64,000 bases of DNA, from positions 2,170,001 to 2,234,000 of the forward strand of contig NZ_CP049298.1 of assembly GCF_011058315.1 (NCBI RefSeq). The letters run 5' to 3'. Both the position numbers and the translations under genes were made by a program. Shown in pieces: positions 38,243 through 47,525 of the stretch; the first letter of the stretch is position 1; each line of letters opens with the position of its first letter. The stretch is from Chryseobacterium sp. POL2. Lineage in GTDB: Bacteria; Bacteroidota; Bacteroidia; Flavobacteriales; Weeksellaceae. Below the pieces are notes generated by a model that was not told the origin of the DNA, made no database searches, and was given only the letters and a program-made list of their open reading frames with translations.

Positions 38243-38662
38243 TTATTGATACTTTTCTTTATATAATGCTAGATAAAAATCTTCTTTAGAACGCATTGTT
38301 TTTTGTTCGTCTTCTGATTTGTCTTTGAAACCAACCAAGTGGAGTAGGCCATGCGCTAATACGCGTCTAAGTTCTTCATCCTTGGATTTTTTCATAAGTT
38401 CTGCATTATCTGTTACACGCTGCAAAGATACAAAAATGTCAGCGTTTATTGTTTTGCCTCTTACTTTATCAAATGTAATAATGTCTGTGTAATAATCGTG
38501 TTGTAGAAAGTCCTGATTAATTTTTAATAAATAATCATCATTACACAATATGTAATTGATATCGCCAAGTTTTTTGTTTTCTTTTAATATAAGTTCTTCA
38601 AGCCATGTAGAATAGCTTGTATGTATTGTATTTTCTACTTCTTCAAAGAAAAATTGTATCAT
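38243..38662 (-). CDS. ybeY: rRNA maturation RNase YbeY
   Basis: Metal-dependent endonuclease in 16S rRNA 3'-end maturation and ribosome quality control. The 139 residues contain NQDFLQHDYYTDIITFD and the metal motif HGLLHLVGFKDKSEDE. The classical motif is H-x3-H-x5-H; here the third histidine is replaced by aspartate (HLVGFKD). As far as I recall, Bacteroidetes YbeY proteins share this change, so it is probably functional. It lies between mnmG and the patatin gene, 4 bases past the patatin start. Confidence 0.92.
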   Translation of the reverse strand: MIQFFFEEVENTIHTSYSTWLEELILKENKKLGDINYILCNDDYLLKINQDFLQHDYYTDIITFDKVRGKTINADIFVSLQRVTDNAELMKKSKDEELRRVLAHGLLHLVGFKDKSEDEQKTMRSKEDFYLALYKEKYQ

Positions 38663-38666
38663 AATT

Positions 38667-40823
38667 TTAAAACCAGTGTCCCAATATTACACTGAACATT
38701 CCTTTTTGTTTGTTAATAGATTGGCTGAAATTAAGTTTAATTTGACCAAAAGGAGATTTGTACCCCGCTGTGATGCCAACCGAACTGTAATTAATTTTAA
38801 CGGTATTTTCTAAATCAAAATTATCAAATGTGTTGGCAAAGCTAAAGTTTCCAATAATAAAATAGTTTTTGTTAAATCTAAATTGTAAATCGTTGGAAGC
38901 TGATAATAAATTATTCTCACCAATTTGGGCAAACTGAAAACCAGGCATAGATTTTATATTTCCTAAATTTTGTTCGAAAATTCCGCCAAGACGGAACTGA
39001 TAAAAATGTGGAATAATTTCTCCAAAACTGAAGCCACCATACAAAGAAAGCCTGTAGGTGAGTTTTGTAGAAATAGGAAAATTCATTCTTATATCTGCTT
39101 TGACTTGGACGGGTTTTTTCTCTAATTCTGAAGAAAATACGTCCAAAACTTTGACTTCACTATTTAGATAAAATCCCCGCGTTGGAAAATCTCTATCGTT
39201 TTGTGTGTCGCTTTTTACAAAGGCATACAAATTAAGATATCTGTCGGAATTATAATTTGCACCAACTGCATCTTTTTTATCAAAATAATCAAAGCTAATA
39301 CCGGTTCCCATGGCGTATTTATCTTTCCATACCGATTGAATATAGGCTTCGTTTCTGAACCATTTCCAATCTTCATAAACTGATTTATTAGCATTTAACA
39401 ATTCAAAACTCATTCCTGATGCATATAATCCAAAGCCAGGAATGTAGCCATTGTCTATAAAATAATTAAAATAATATCTAGGATTGTCGCCCACAACAAA
39501 ATCCATCGATAAGTCCGTATTCCTGAACAATAGCCGTTTTGCAGAATAATTAATTAATAAACCTGTCTTAAATATCTCATCATAATGCAGTCCAAATTTT
39601 ATAAAATGTCTTGTATTATCTTCAGTAACTTCTATTTTTAGATAATTACTGTCTTCATTTTGGATAATATCATAATTTATAAAACGGTAATTATTGGTTG
39701 AATACAGCTTATCAATCATTTTGTTGATGCTGCCATAGGTCTGCATCGATGGGGTGTGAAGTCCCATTTTTCCTAAAATATAATTTTTTCCGTAGATATA
39801 ATTTTTTTCAATGATAAGACTGTCTATTTTATAAACATTGCTGTAGATAGGGTTAATTGGAATTCTAAGACGATCAAATTCGCGCTTAGGAAGCCTATCA
39901 AGAACCGTTTCGTATCGCTTTGCCGCAACATACCCGCTATCGAGAATGTTTCGTTTGTTATCATAGCTTGTAGCCGTCATACCCGTTAAATCTGGCTTTA
40001 TGTTGATATCGGTATATTTATATTGTCGTTTTGTATCCCTTTGAATCCCAAAATCGATGATTTGATTTAAAATCGAAATAATACTTTTGAGGTCATCACG
40101 TTTGGCAAGACCTTGGTTGAGATCAACACCTATTACGATGTCAATTCCTCTGTCTTTAAGCGGTTTTGATGGATAATTTACCGTCATTGCGCCATCTACA
40201 TAAAGACTATCACCAATTTTTACAGGTTCTAAAAGCGAAGGAAATGCGGAACTTGCCATGATAGATTGTACCAAATCACCATTTTCTAATACCTTCATAT
40301 TTCCGCTTTCCAGATTGGTGGCTACGCATAAAAAAGGAATTGGAAGCTTTGAAAAATCTGTCACTGTGGACACATTTTTAAGCAATTCTTTCAACATATA
40401 GACATTGCGCTGACCTGTGGATATAGAAGAAGGAAAACTGGCTTTTCCGTCATGTAATGGAATATTTAAAAGATATTTATCAACGGATTTACTAAAAAAT
40501 GTAGCATCTTTTCTGGAAGTAGGATCTGTGATTAATGAATAAAAATCTGTATCCATCACAATTTTTTCGATGTCTTTCCCAGTATATCCAGAAGCGTACA
40601 AACCGCCGATAATAGCTCCCATACTTGTTCCGGAAATATAATCAATTTTAATTCCTAAAGAATCAATAATTTTTAACACGCCAACATGCGAAAATCCTTT
40701 GGCACCGCCGCCACTTAAAGATAGACCAATTTTCGGATTTTGAGGAATAACAAGAGGCTCTTTAACTTGTGCATTAAACAAATTAAAGAGTGTTAAACCA
40801 ATTAAAATCCAAAAATTCTTCAC
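38667..40823 (-). CDS. Patatin-like phospholipase with C-terminal outer-membrane barrel
   Basis: A 718-residue exported protein. A signal peptide occupies residues 1-18 (FNAQ). The patatin domain covers roughly 30-300: oxyanion loop LSGGGAKGFSHVGVL, nucleophile in ISGTSMGAIIGGLYASG, and the catalytic aspartate in YVDGAMTVNYP. The second half has a POTRA-like region (near 300-400) and a beta-barrel rich in aromatic strands ending VILGHWF, like Omp85/BamA-type patatins (PlpD architecture). It should sit in the outer membrane and act on phospholipids. The stop of the upstream murF-alr gene is two bases from its start. Confidence 0.88.
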   Translation of the reverse strand: MKNFWILIGLTLFNLFNAQVKEPLVIPQNPKIGLSLSGGGAKGFSHVGVLKIIDSLGIKIDYISGTSMGAIIGGLYASGYTGKDIEKIVMDTDFYSLITDPTSRKDATFFSKSVDKYLLNIPLHDGKASFPSSISTGQRNVYMLKELLKNVSTVTDFSKLPIPFLCVATNLESGNMKVLENGDLVQSIMASSAFPSLLEPVKIGDSLYVDGAMTVNYPSKPLKDRGIDIVIGVDLNQGLAKRDDLKSIISILNQIIDFGIQRDTKRQYKYTDINIKPDLTGMTATSYDNKRNILDSGYVAAKRYETVLDRLPKREFDRLRIPINPIYSNVYKIDSLIIEKNYIYGKNYILGKMGLHTPSMQTYGSINKMIDKLYSTNNYRFINYDIIQNEDSNYLKIEVTEDNTRHFIKFGLHYDEIFKTGLLINYSAKRLLFRNTDLSMDFVVGDNPRYYFNYFIDNGYIPGFGLYASGMSFELLNANKSVYEDWKWFRNEAYIQSVWKDKYAMGTGISFDYFDKKDAVGANYNSDRYLNLYAFVKSDTQNDRDFPTRGFYLNSEVKVLDVFSSELEKKPVQVKADIRMNFPISTKLTYRLSLYGGFSFGEIIPHFYQFRLGGIFEQNLGNIKSMPGFQFAQIGENNLLSASNDLQFRFNKNYFIIGNFSFANTFDNFDLENTVKINYSSVGITAGYKSPFGQIKLNFSQSINKQKGMFSVILGHWF

Positions 40824-40825
40824 AT

Positions 40826-43270
40826 TTAGTCTTTTATATAAACTCTTTTTACACGGGGCGAAATAGATGATAGTACTTCGTAAGGTATTGTATTACAATA
40901 ATTTGAGAATTCAAATAAACTTGGTTTTTCAGAAAAAATTATGACATCATCACCTTCTTTCGCGGAAATATCTGTAACATCAATCATTAACATATCCATA
41001 CAAACAGTTCCTACAATAGGAACTAATTGATTGTGTACACTAACTTTTCCTACGCCATTCCCAATTAATCGAGGAATTCCATCGGCATATCCAACAGGAA
41101 TTGTGGCGATTCTGGATTCCTTTTCTGCTTTAAAACGTCGTGCATAACCAACTGTTTCTCCGATGTTTATATCAGAAATTTGAGAAATCACAGTTTTAAA
41201 ACTAACAGTCGTCTGCATACTTTTTTGAATATTTTCATTATAAGCGATTCCCATCATTCCAATTCCGATTCTCACCATGTCATATTGATCCTCAGTGTAA
41301 TTAAGAATTCCAGAAGAATTAAGGATATGTCTTATTGGTTGATATCCAAGCAAATCTATTAAATTATTTGATGCTCTTTTAAAATTTTCTAATTGAAATT
41401 TTACGTATCCTTTTTCTTCTGGCATATCTGCGGTAGCCAAATGACTGAAAATACTTTGTACTTTGATATTGTTTTCATAGACTATTTTGGAAAGTTCCTC
41501 AAGTTCAGTCTCTTTAAAACCTAAACGGTGCATACCAGTTTCTAGCTTAATATGGATAGGATATTTTTCAGTAATACCATGACGTTTTAACTCGTTGCAA
41601 AATAAATCTAACACACGAAAGCTGTAGATTTCAGGCTCAAGATTATACTCAATAACAGTTCTGTAACTATGTTGCTCTGGATTCATCACAATAATGGGAG
41701 TGGTGATTCCTTTTTTTCGTAAATATGCACCTTCGTCAGCAACAGCAACGCCTAGATAATCAATGTGATGGTGTTGCAAAAACTCAGAGATTTCAAAACT
41801 TCCTAAGCCATACGCATTGGCTTTAACCATTGCCATTATTTTGGTTTCTGGTTTTAGTAAAGACTTGTGAATGTTGATGTTATGTAACAAAGCATTGAGA
41901 TTTACTTCAAGCCGAGTTTCATGTTTTCTTAGTTCTAAAATATCTTTAATACGTTCGATCTCAAATTTTCGTGCACCTTTCAGAAGAATGAGTTGATTTT
42001 CAAATTCATCAAAATATTTACTTTCTATGAAATCATGGGTTGAAGTAAATGTATAATTTTTAGTTTTAATTTCATTGGAGAATTTAATTATTTCATTTCC
42101 AATGAGATAAACCCGTTCAAAATTTTGTTCATTTACCAGATCAATAACTTCTTTGTAAAAATTATCATCAATATCAGACTCTACAAAATCGGTTAATACC
42201 AAAGATTTTTTTGGCTTGTTATATTCTTTAATGAATTGAAATGCTATTTTAAGTGAATCTAAATCTAAGTTATAAGAATCATTAATAATCAAGTTATTAC
42301 GAACTCCTTCGACACTTTCTAGACGCATTTCTACTGCTTGTAAAGCATTTATTTTCTCAACGATTTTTGCATTAGAAAATCCTAATTCTTTCAATACAGC
42401 AATCAATGCTAGGGCATTTGACAATGTTGCGCGGTCTCTGTTATGTGCTTGGAAACTAATTTCTTCATTAAAAACTTGAACAATAATTGGTTCTTTTCTA
42501 TTGTTAAAATTATTTTTAATGAAAATATTATTGGTAGGATTTAATCCAAAACTTATTAATTTTTTACTTGAATAGGATTTGTTTATTTTATTAACAATCA
42601 GTTCTTTATCTCCATTAAAGATAATAACTTTAGAATGTTTGAAAAGTTTTATTTTTTCGTCAATAAGTTGTGCTTCATTTTCAAAATTAGCAGAATGAGC
42701 AGAGCCGATATAAGTTAATACACCTATGTTAGGATGGAAAATTTCTTCTTGTTGAGTCATTTCAGTAGGTTTAGAAATGCCAACTTCAAAAATTCCCAAT
42801 TCATTTTTTGGATTAATCTGTAGTAGAGAAAGGGGAAGTCCTATTTGAGAATTGAAACTTTTCGGACTTTTCACTGTCGAAAACTCGCTCCAAAGACTTT
42901 GGTACAGCCATTCTTTAAGAATTGTTTTGCCATTGCTTCCTGTAATGCCAATGCTTTTTATAATTGAATTTTCAAAATGATATTTGGCTAATTGCCTCAA
43001 AAATTGCAAACTGTTTTCAACAATAATCCATGTAATGTTAGGATTGTCACTACTTTTTTTCTCAGCAATAATAATTTCAATTCCTTTTTCAATCGCGGAT
43101 TCTATGTATTTTTCACCAGAATTTTTTGAAGAATTGATTGCAATAAAAGCAGTGTTTTTTGAAGAATAAATACTACGGCTGTCAAAAGCAATATTTTTGA
43201 CAACGCGTTTTGGGTTACCAATTAGTCCAGCATTGGTAATAAAAGCAATTTCTTGAGTTGTATATTTCAT
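40826..43270 (-). CDS. Bifunctional MurF ligase / alanine racemase
   Basis: A fused cell-wall enzyme. Residues ~1-440 form MurF (UDP-MurNAc-tripeptide:D-Ala-D-Ala ligase) with the ATP-binding IGITGSNGKTILKEW near 108-122 and NDSYNLDLDSL near 320. Residues ~450-814 form the PLP-dependent alanine racemase with the lysine in KIMAMVKANAYGLGS near 480 and the C-terminal catalytic region PVGYADGIPR and MDMLMIDVTDI. The fusion is common in Bacteroidetes and links D-Ala production to its use. Both domains look intact. Confidence 0.95.
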   Translation of the reverse strand: MKYTTQEIAFITNAGLIGNPKRVVKNIAFDSRSIYSSKNTAFIAINSSKNSGEKYIESAIEKGIEIIIAEKKSSDNPNITWIIVENSLQFLRQLAKYHFENSIIKSIGITGSNGKTILKEWLYQSLWSEFSTVKSPKSFNSQIGLPLSLLQINPKNELGIFEVGISKPTEMTQQEEIFHPNIGVLTYIGSAHSANFENEAQLIDEKIKLFKHSKVIIFNGDKELIVNKINKSYSSKKLISFGLNPTNNIFIKNNFNNRKEPIIVQVFNEEISFQAHNRDRATLSNALALIAVLKELGFSNAKIVEKINALQAVEMRLESVEGVRNNLIINDSYNLDLDSLKIAFQFIKEYNKPKKSLVLTDFVESDIDDNFYKEVIDLVNEQNFERVYLIGNEIIKFSNEIKTKNYTFTSTHDFIESKYFDEFENQLILLKGARKFEIERIKDILELRKHETRLEVNLNALLHNINIHKSLLKPETKIMAMVKANAYGLGSFEISEFLQHHHIDYLGVAVADEGAYLRKKGITTPIIVMNPEQHSYRTVIEYNLEPEIYSFRVLDLFCNELKRHGITEKYPIHIKLETGMHRLGFKETELEELSKIVYENNIKVQSIFSHLATADMPEEKGYVKFQLENFKRASNNLIDLLGYQPIRHILNSSGILNYTEDQYDMVRIGIGMMGIAYNENIQKSMQTTVSFKTVISQISDINIGETVGYARRFKAEKESRIATIPVGYADGIPRLIGNGVGKVSVHNQLVPIVGTVCMDMLMIDVTDISAKEGDDVIIFSEKPSLFEFSNYCNTIPYEVLSSISPRVKRVYIKD

Positions 43271-43285
43271 TTTGTTGTAGAATCA

Positions 43286-43882
43286 TTATGATTCTGGATT
43301 ATTTTTTGACAGAACTTCGTCGATAAAAACCCGTCTGCTAACTGCTTCGTAGCTATCGGTTTCTCCAAGTTCAACAATATCTTTTCCATGTGAAGTCCGC
43401 ATCGAGTAGTTGGCAAGATTTCCCGTTCTTTTACAAATGGCATGCACTTTTGTAACATATTCTGCAGTTGCCATAAGATTGGGCATTGGTCCAAAAGGCC
43501 TTCCGAGAAAATCCATATCGAGTCCAGCAACGACAACTCTTGTGCCAGAATTGGCTAATTGATTGGCAACTTCGACAACACCATCATCGAAAAACTGTGC
43601 CTCATCGATGCCGACAACATCGCAATGCGAGCCCAACAACAGAATCTCGTTAGAAGAATCTACCGCTGTACTTCTGATTTTGTTTTGATTGTGCGACACA
43701 ACATCATCATCCGAATAGCGTGTGTCCACTTTTGGTTTAAAAATTTCAACCGTTTGTCCTGCCATTTCGGCGCGTCTTAATCGGCGAATCAGCTCTTCTG
43801 TTTTACCAGAAAACATCGATCCACAGATAACTTCCATCCAACCACTCTGTTTAGAATGATTTATTGTATTTTCTAAAAACAT
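43286..43882 (-). CDS. tdk: Thymidine kinase
   Basis: Salvage phosphorylation of thymidine. The 198 residues show the P-loop GSMFSGKTEELIRRL near 21-35, the DEAQFFDD motif, and GLDMDFLGRPFGPMPNLMATAEYVTK. The zinc-binding cysteines of the common type II enzymes (CxxCG plus a second pair) are reduced: CKRTGNLANYSMR keeps only one cysteine. I believe this reduced site occurs in other Bacteroidetes. It precedes murF-alr by 15 bases, suggesting an operon. Confidence 0.93.
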   Translation of the reverse strand: MFLENTINHSKQSGWMEVICGSMFSGKTEELIRRLRRAEMAGQTVEIFKPKVDTRYSDDDVVSHNQNKIRSTAVDSSNEILLLGSHCDVVGIDEAQFFDDGVVEVANQLANSGTRVVVAGLDMDFLGRPFGPMPNLMATAEYVTKVHAICKRTGNLANYSMRTSHGKDIVELGETDSYEAVSRRVFIDEVLSKNNPES

Positions 43883-44010
43883 TCTTTAATTTAGCAATTC
43901 ATAAAGGTGAAAAAATTTCACAACATTTAAGCTTTTTTTTAAGCTTTTGTCTTGTAAAAATTTCGCTGTAAAATGAAGTTCAAAATTACGAAAAAGATAA
44001 TAAGATTGTT

Positions 44011-45183
44011 ATGAACGGACTACAAGAAATCCAAGACGAGTTGTTTCTTGATATTCAAAATATTATTGAGGAATTGACTGAAATTTCATCCATCGATGAG
44101 CTTCTTCAAAAAGAAAAATTAATAAAAGAATTGTCAGAAAAGGCAACTTTCTTAAAACTAAGTGAAGCATTTGGACTTAATAATCTTGTTTCAAAATCTA
44201 ATACCGCCGTGCCAATTGTTTTAAGTCCAGAAACTGAAACTGTTTTTGAAGACGAAATGTTAGAAGAGCCAGAATTGGAAGAAGTTATAGATGACGGAGA
44301 TCTGGACCTTAATGATAATCAAATTTTAGCAGAAGCGCATCAGGAAGAATTGCTTGAAGAAGTGGAGGAAAAGCTTGTTGATGAAGATGAGCTTGAAAAT
44401 GACCAACTAGATTTGTACGACAACGAAATGTTAAAAGATGATGATACTGAGCATCACGAAGAACATATTGATTCGAAAATTGAAGAATCGGCTTCGTTTT
44501 TAAATAATGAAAGTCAGTTTTCTTTTGCGCTAGATAATTCAGCTGAAGAACAAAAAGTTGAAGAGCCGAGTTTGATTTCCGAAATTTTTGTGTCAGAAGA
44601 AGAATCGGATGTTGATAATGTTGAAGAAATTAAGGCAGAAAATAAAGATGAATCTGAAATTGTTGAAGAAGAACCAAGCCAAGACTTAGAAAAAAATACG
44701 GAAGTTGCAGAGCCTCAAGAAGAAATTGCAGCCAGAATTGAAGAAAAACTTCATGATTCGATTTTTGAAAGTGACGAAGCAAATGCCAATGCTAAAAAAA
44801 TAAAATTGGCAAACATCAAAGGAATTGGTAAAACATTATTTGATGACGATCCCTTGGAAAAAATTATATTTACTGATTCGCCAACTTTGGAAACTAAGAT
44901 TACTGGCAGTCTTAGTAAAAGCAATATGCCGACAGATTACATGGAGGCACCAAAACCAAAACCAGAATTTCGTCTCGACCTGAATGATAAAATAGCCTTC
45001 TCGCAACATTTGTTCAAAAACAGTCAAGTAGAACTCAACCAGGTAGTTACTCGCCTTAACGAATTTGATAATGTTGATGATGCTAAAGAATTTTTGAGCG
45101 ATTTATATTACAACCGAGGTTGGGAAAAAGTTGATAGTTACGCACAGCGTCTTTGGACTTTGGTAGAAAATCGATTTTTATAA
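44011..45183 (+). CDS. Highly acidic hypothetical protein
   Basis: A 390-residue soluble protein with no signal peptide. Residues ~65-235 are dominated by E and D in low-complexity stretches (for example EELLEEVEEKLVDEDELEND). The N-terminal 55 residues form a predicted helix (IQNIIEELTEISSIDELLQKEKLIKEL). The last ~65 residues (KIAFSQHLFKNSQVELNQVV... EFLSDLYYNRGWEKVDSYAQRLWTLVENRF in outline) form a compact, conserved-looking helical domain. I do not recognise the family. Its stop overlaps the rsmI start (TAATG), so the two are translationally coupled. Confidence 0.8.
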   Translation: MNGLQEIQDELFLDIQNIIEELTEISSIDELLQKEKLIKELSEKATFLKLSEAFGLNNLVSKSNTAVPIVLSPETETVFEDEMLEEPELEEVIDDGDLDLNDNQILAEAHQEELLEEVEEKLVDEDELENDQLDLYDNEMLKDDDTEHHEEHIDSKIEESASFLNNESQFSFALDNSAEEQKVEEPSLISEIFVSEEESDVDNVEEIKAENKDESEIVEEEPSQDLEKNTEVAEPQEEIAARIEEKLHDSIFESDEANANAKKIKLANIKGIGKTLFDDDPLEKIIFTDSPTLETKITGSLSKSNMPTDYMEAPKPKPEFRLDLNDKIAFSQHLFKNSQVELNQVVTRLNEFDNVDDAKEFLSDLYYNRGWEKVDSYAQRLWTLVENRFL

Positions 45184-45857
45184 TGAGTGGTATTTTATAT
45201 TTTGTTCCTACGCCAGTCGGAAATCTTGAGGATATGACCTTCCGAGCAATAAAAGTTCTAAAAGAAGTCGACTATATTTTGTGTGAAGACACCAGAACTT
45301 CAGGTATTTTATTAAAGCATTACGAAATATCTAAGCCGTTAAGATCCTATCACTTACACAACGAACATCAAGCAACGGATAAGGTGATTCAGGATTTGCA
45401 AAATGGACAACATATTGCAATTATCACCGATGCAGGAACTCCAGGGATTTCGGATCCTGGCTATTTGTTAGCAAAGGCAGGTGCTGATAACGATATCGAA
45501 ATGATCTGTTTGCCTGGCGCTACAGCCTTCGTTCCAGCTTTGGTTGTTTCGGGTTTACCGAATCATGATTTTTATTTTGCTGGATTTTTACCACAGAGAA
45601 AGGGTCGTCAAACCAAGTTAAAGCAACTTGCTGAAGAGAAGAAAACCATCATTCTTTATGAAAGTCCGCATAAGATAAATACCACACTAGAACAAATTAA
45701 AGAGTTTTTCGGTGAACATACTAAAGTAAGTCTTAGCCGAGAAATTTCTAAAAAATTTGAAGAAACTAAACGTGGGACAATCAATGAGTTAATTGAGTTT
45801 TCTAAAAGTAAAACTTTAAAAGGGGAAATCGTTTTAATAGTTAATAATGTAATATGA
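45183..45857 (+). CDS. rsmI: 16S rRNA (cytidine1402-2'-O)-methyltransferase
   Basis: SAM-dependent ribose methylation of C1402 in 16S rRNA. The 224 residues have the tetrapyrrole-methylase fold: LYFVPTPVGNLEDMTFRA at the start, CEDTRTSGILLKHY, AIITDAGTPGISDPGYLL, CLPGATAFVPALVVSGLP, FYFAGFLPQRKGRQ and ILYESPHKI. I chose the ATG at 45183 inside the upstream stop (TAATG), because the conserved domain begins right there. Confidence 0.96.
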   Translation: MSGILYFVPTPVGNLEDMTFRAIKVLKEVDYILCEDTRTSGILLKHYEISKPLRSYHLHNEHQATDKVIQDLQNGQHIAIITDAGTPGISDPGYLLAKAGADNDIEMICLPGATAFVPALVVSGLPNHDFYFAGFLPQRKGRQTKLKQLAEEKKTIILYESPHKINTTLEQIKEFFGEHTKVSLSREISKKFEETKRGTINELIEFSKSKTLKGEIVLIVNNVI

Positions 45858-45918
45858 TGTAGGAGCCTTTTTAGAGCTCAAAACCCTAACAAGGCTATTA
45901 ACACAAAATATTATTCGT

Positions 45919-45926
45919 TACATTTG
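45919..45926 (+). promoter_or_regulatory. Possible -7 promoter element of fabG
   Basis: TACATTTG fits TAnnTTTG, 25 bases before the ATG. No clear -33 TTG. Confidence 0.4.
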
Positions 45927-45951
45927 GTTTAAGAAAAAGATAAAATAATAT

Positions 45952-46695
45952 ATGAAATTATTAGAAGGAAAAGTGGCGCTAATCACTGGAGCAACACGAG
46001 GAATAGGAAAAGGCATTGCTGAAATTTTTGCAGCGCAAGGCGCACAAGTAGCCTTTACTTATGCAGGATCAGTTGATAAAGCCAAAGCTTTGGAAGAAGA
46101 ACTCTCAAAGTTGACAAAAGTAAAATCTTATCAGTCGGATGCTTCAGATTTTGATGCTGCTCAAAAGTTGGTGGATGATGTTATGGCTGAATTTGGACAG
46201 ATTGATATCTTGATAAATAATGCAGGAATTACAAAAGATAATTTGATGTTGAGAATGTCAAAAGACGATTGGGATACCATTATTAAAGTGAATTTAGATT
46301 CTGTATTTAATCTTACAAAAGCGGTGATTAAGCCGATGATGAAAGCAAAATCGGGGTCAATTATCAACATGTCATCGGTTGTTGGGGTTAAAGGAAATGC
46401 CGGACAAGCTAACTATGCGGCTTCTAAGGCTGGGGTTATTGGTTTTTCTAAATCAATAGCTTTAGAACTTGGTTCGCGCAACATTCGTTGTAATGTTATT
46501 GCGCCAGGTTTTATTGAAACTGAAATGACTGCCGTTTTGGATGAAAATACAGTAAAAGGCTGGAGAGAAGCCATTCCGTTGAAGCGCGGTGGACAACCAC
46601 AAGATGTTGCCAATGCTTGTGTGTTTCTAGGAAGCGATATGTCAGGCTATATCACAGGACAAGTCATCAATGTTGATGGAGGAATGTTAACTTAG
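45952..46695 (+). CDS. fabG: 3-oxoacyl-ACP reductase FabG
   Basis: NADPH-dependent short-chain dehydrogenase of fatty acid elongation. The 247 residues show ALITGATRGIGKGIAE (nucleotide binding), DILINNAGITKDNLMLRM, the active site SSVVGVKGNAGQANYAASKAG with the Ser-Tyr-Lys triad, and the C-terminal YITGQVINVDGGML. It is a stand-alone gene with a terminator behind it. Confidence 0.93.
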   Translation: MKLLEGKVALITGATRGIGKGIAEIFAAQGAQVAFTYAGSVDKAKALEEELSKLTKVKSYQSDASDFDAAQKLVDDVMAEFGQIDILINNAGITKDNLMLRMSKDDWDTIIKVNLDSVFNLTKAVIKPMMKAKSGSIINMSSVVGVKGNAGQANYAASKAGVIGFSKSIALELGSRNIRCNVIAPGFIETEMTAVLDENTVKGWREAIPLKRGGQPQDVANACVFLGSDMSGYITGQVINVDGGMLT

Positions 46696-46719
46696 GCCCA
46701 AAATTAAATTTAAAATATT

Positions 46720-46742
46720 GCAGCTTTCGGGCTGCTTTTTTT
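46720..46742 (+). terminator. Terminator after fabG
   Basis: Stem GCAGC/GCTGC with a 6-base loop (TTTCGG), followed by TTTTTTTA. It lies in front of the Lgt-like gene's ATG. Confidence 0.75.
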
Positions 46743-46756
46743 ATATCTTCATTGTA

Positions 46757-47524
46757 ATGATTGATTTCCCCATAACGCTTCATTTTTTCGGTTATGATGT
46801 ATTGTTGCATCCCATCATGGAAAGTTTTGGGATTTTTCTTGCGATGCGTTACTATTATTTTCTAAAGCGACGTTCTACAGAAAAAATGTCGCTTACAGTT
46901 TCTTTAGCCGTTATTATTGGTGCAACTGGCGGTGCTTTATTGGGTTCTAAACTTATCGGAAATCTTGAAGATCCATTTACTCTTTTTAATCAACAGTTTA
47001 ATTTGAAAGAGTTTTGGTCCAGTAATACCATTGTTGGTGGATTAGCGTTTGGACTTATAGGAGTAGAACTTGCTAAAAAAATGGTAAAACATAAAGAAAG
47101 CACGGGTGATTTAATTGTTTTTCCGCTTATTCTCGCCATGATTATCGGGAGAATTGGTTGTTTCTTAACGGGAGTTTATGAAGAAACTTATGGACTTCCC
47201 ACCAATTCAATTTTTGGAATGTATCTCGGTGATGATTACAAAAGACATCCCGTTGCTTTATATGAAATTGTCTTCTTAATTTTCCTTTGGTTTATTTTAA
47301 AGAAAATAAAAAAGAAAAATACTTATCCATCGGGATTTGTGTTTCAAATGTTCATGTTGAGTTACTTCATTTTCAGGTTTTTATTAGATTTTATAAAACC
47401 TAAAGTTAATTTAATTTTTAATCTTGGAACCATACAAATTGTAAGTCTGTTTGTGATAATTTACTACATTTATAAGATTAGAAATTCTTTAAACTCTAAT
47501 TTTAAAACACAAATCACATACTAA
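46757..47524 (+). CDS. Prolipoprotein diacylglyceryl transferase-like membrane protein
   Basis: A 255-residue integral membrane protein with the Lgt fold. Seven hydrophobic segments are visible. Lgt-like motifs: IGRIGCFLTGVYEETYG (Lgt signature region, normally GRIGNFINGE), HPVALYEIVFLIFLW (Lgt HPSQLYE) and FIFRFLLDFIKP (Lgt FRFIVEFFR). The catalytic histidine loop of Lgt (HGGL) reads VGGL here, and the signature asparagine is cysteine, so it is unlikely to be the ordinary Lgt. It is followed by a small membrane protein and a Tes-like radical SAM gene (gaps of 1 and 16 bases). I infer a role in lipid modification. The ATG at 46757 avoids the fabG terminator. Confidence 0.75.
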   Translation: MIDFPITLHFFGYDVLLHPIMESFGIFLAMRYYYFLKRRSTEKMSLTVSLAVIIGATGGALLGSKLIGNLEDPFTLFNQQFNLKEFWSSNTIVGGLAFGLIGVELAKKMVKHKESTGDLIVFPLILAMIIGRIGCFLTGVYEETYGLPTNSIFGMYLGDDYKRHPVALYEIVFLIFLWFILKKIKKKNTYPSGFVFQMFMLSYFIFRFLLDFIKPKVNLIFNLGTIQIVSLFVIIYYIYKIRNSLNSNFKTQITY

Positions 47525-47525
47525 C

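Noticed and set aside
43883-44010. Gap at the minus-to-plus gene-direction switch as an origin candidate
   Set aside because: Gene direction changes here, but the 128-bp gap has no DnaA box or parS site.
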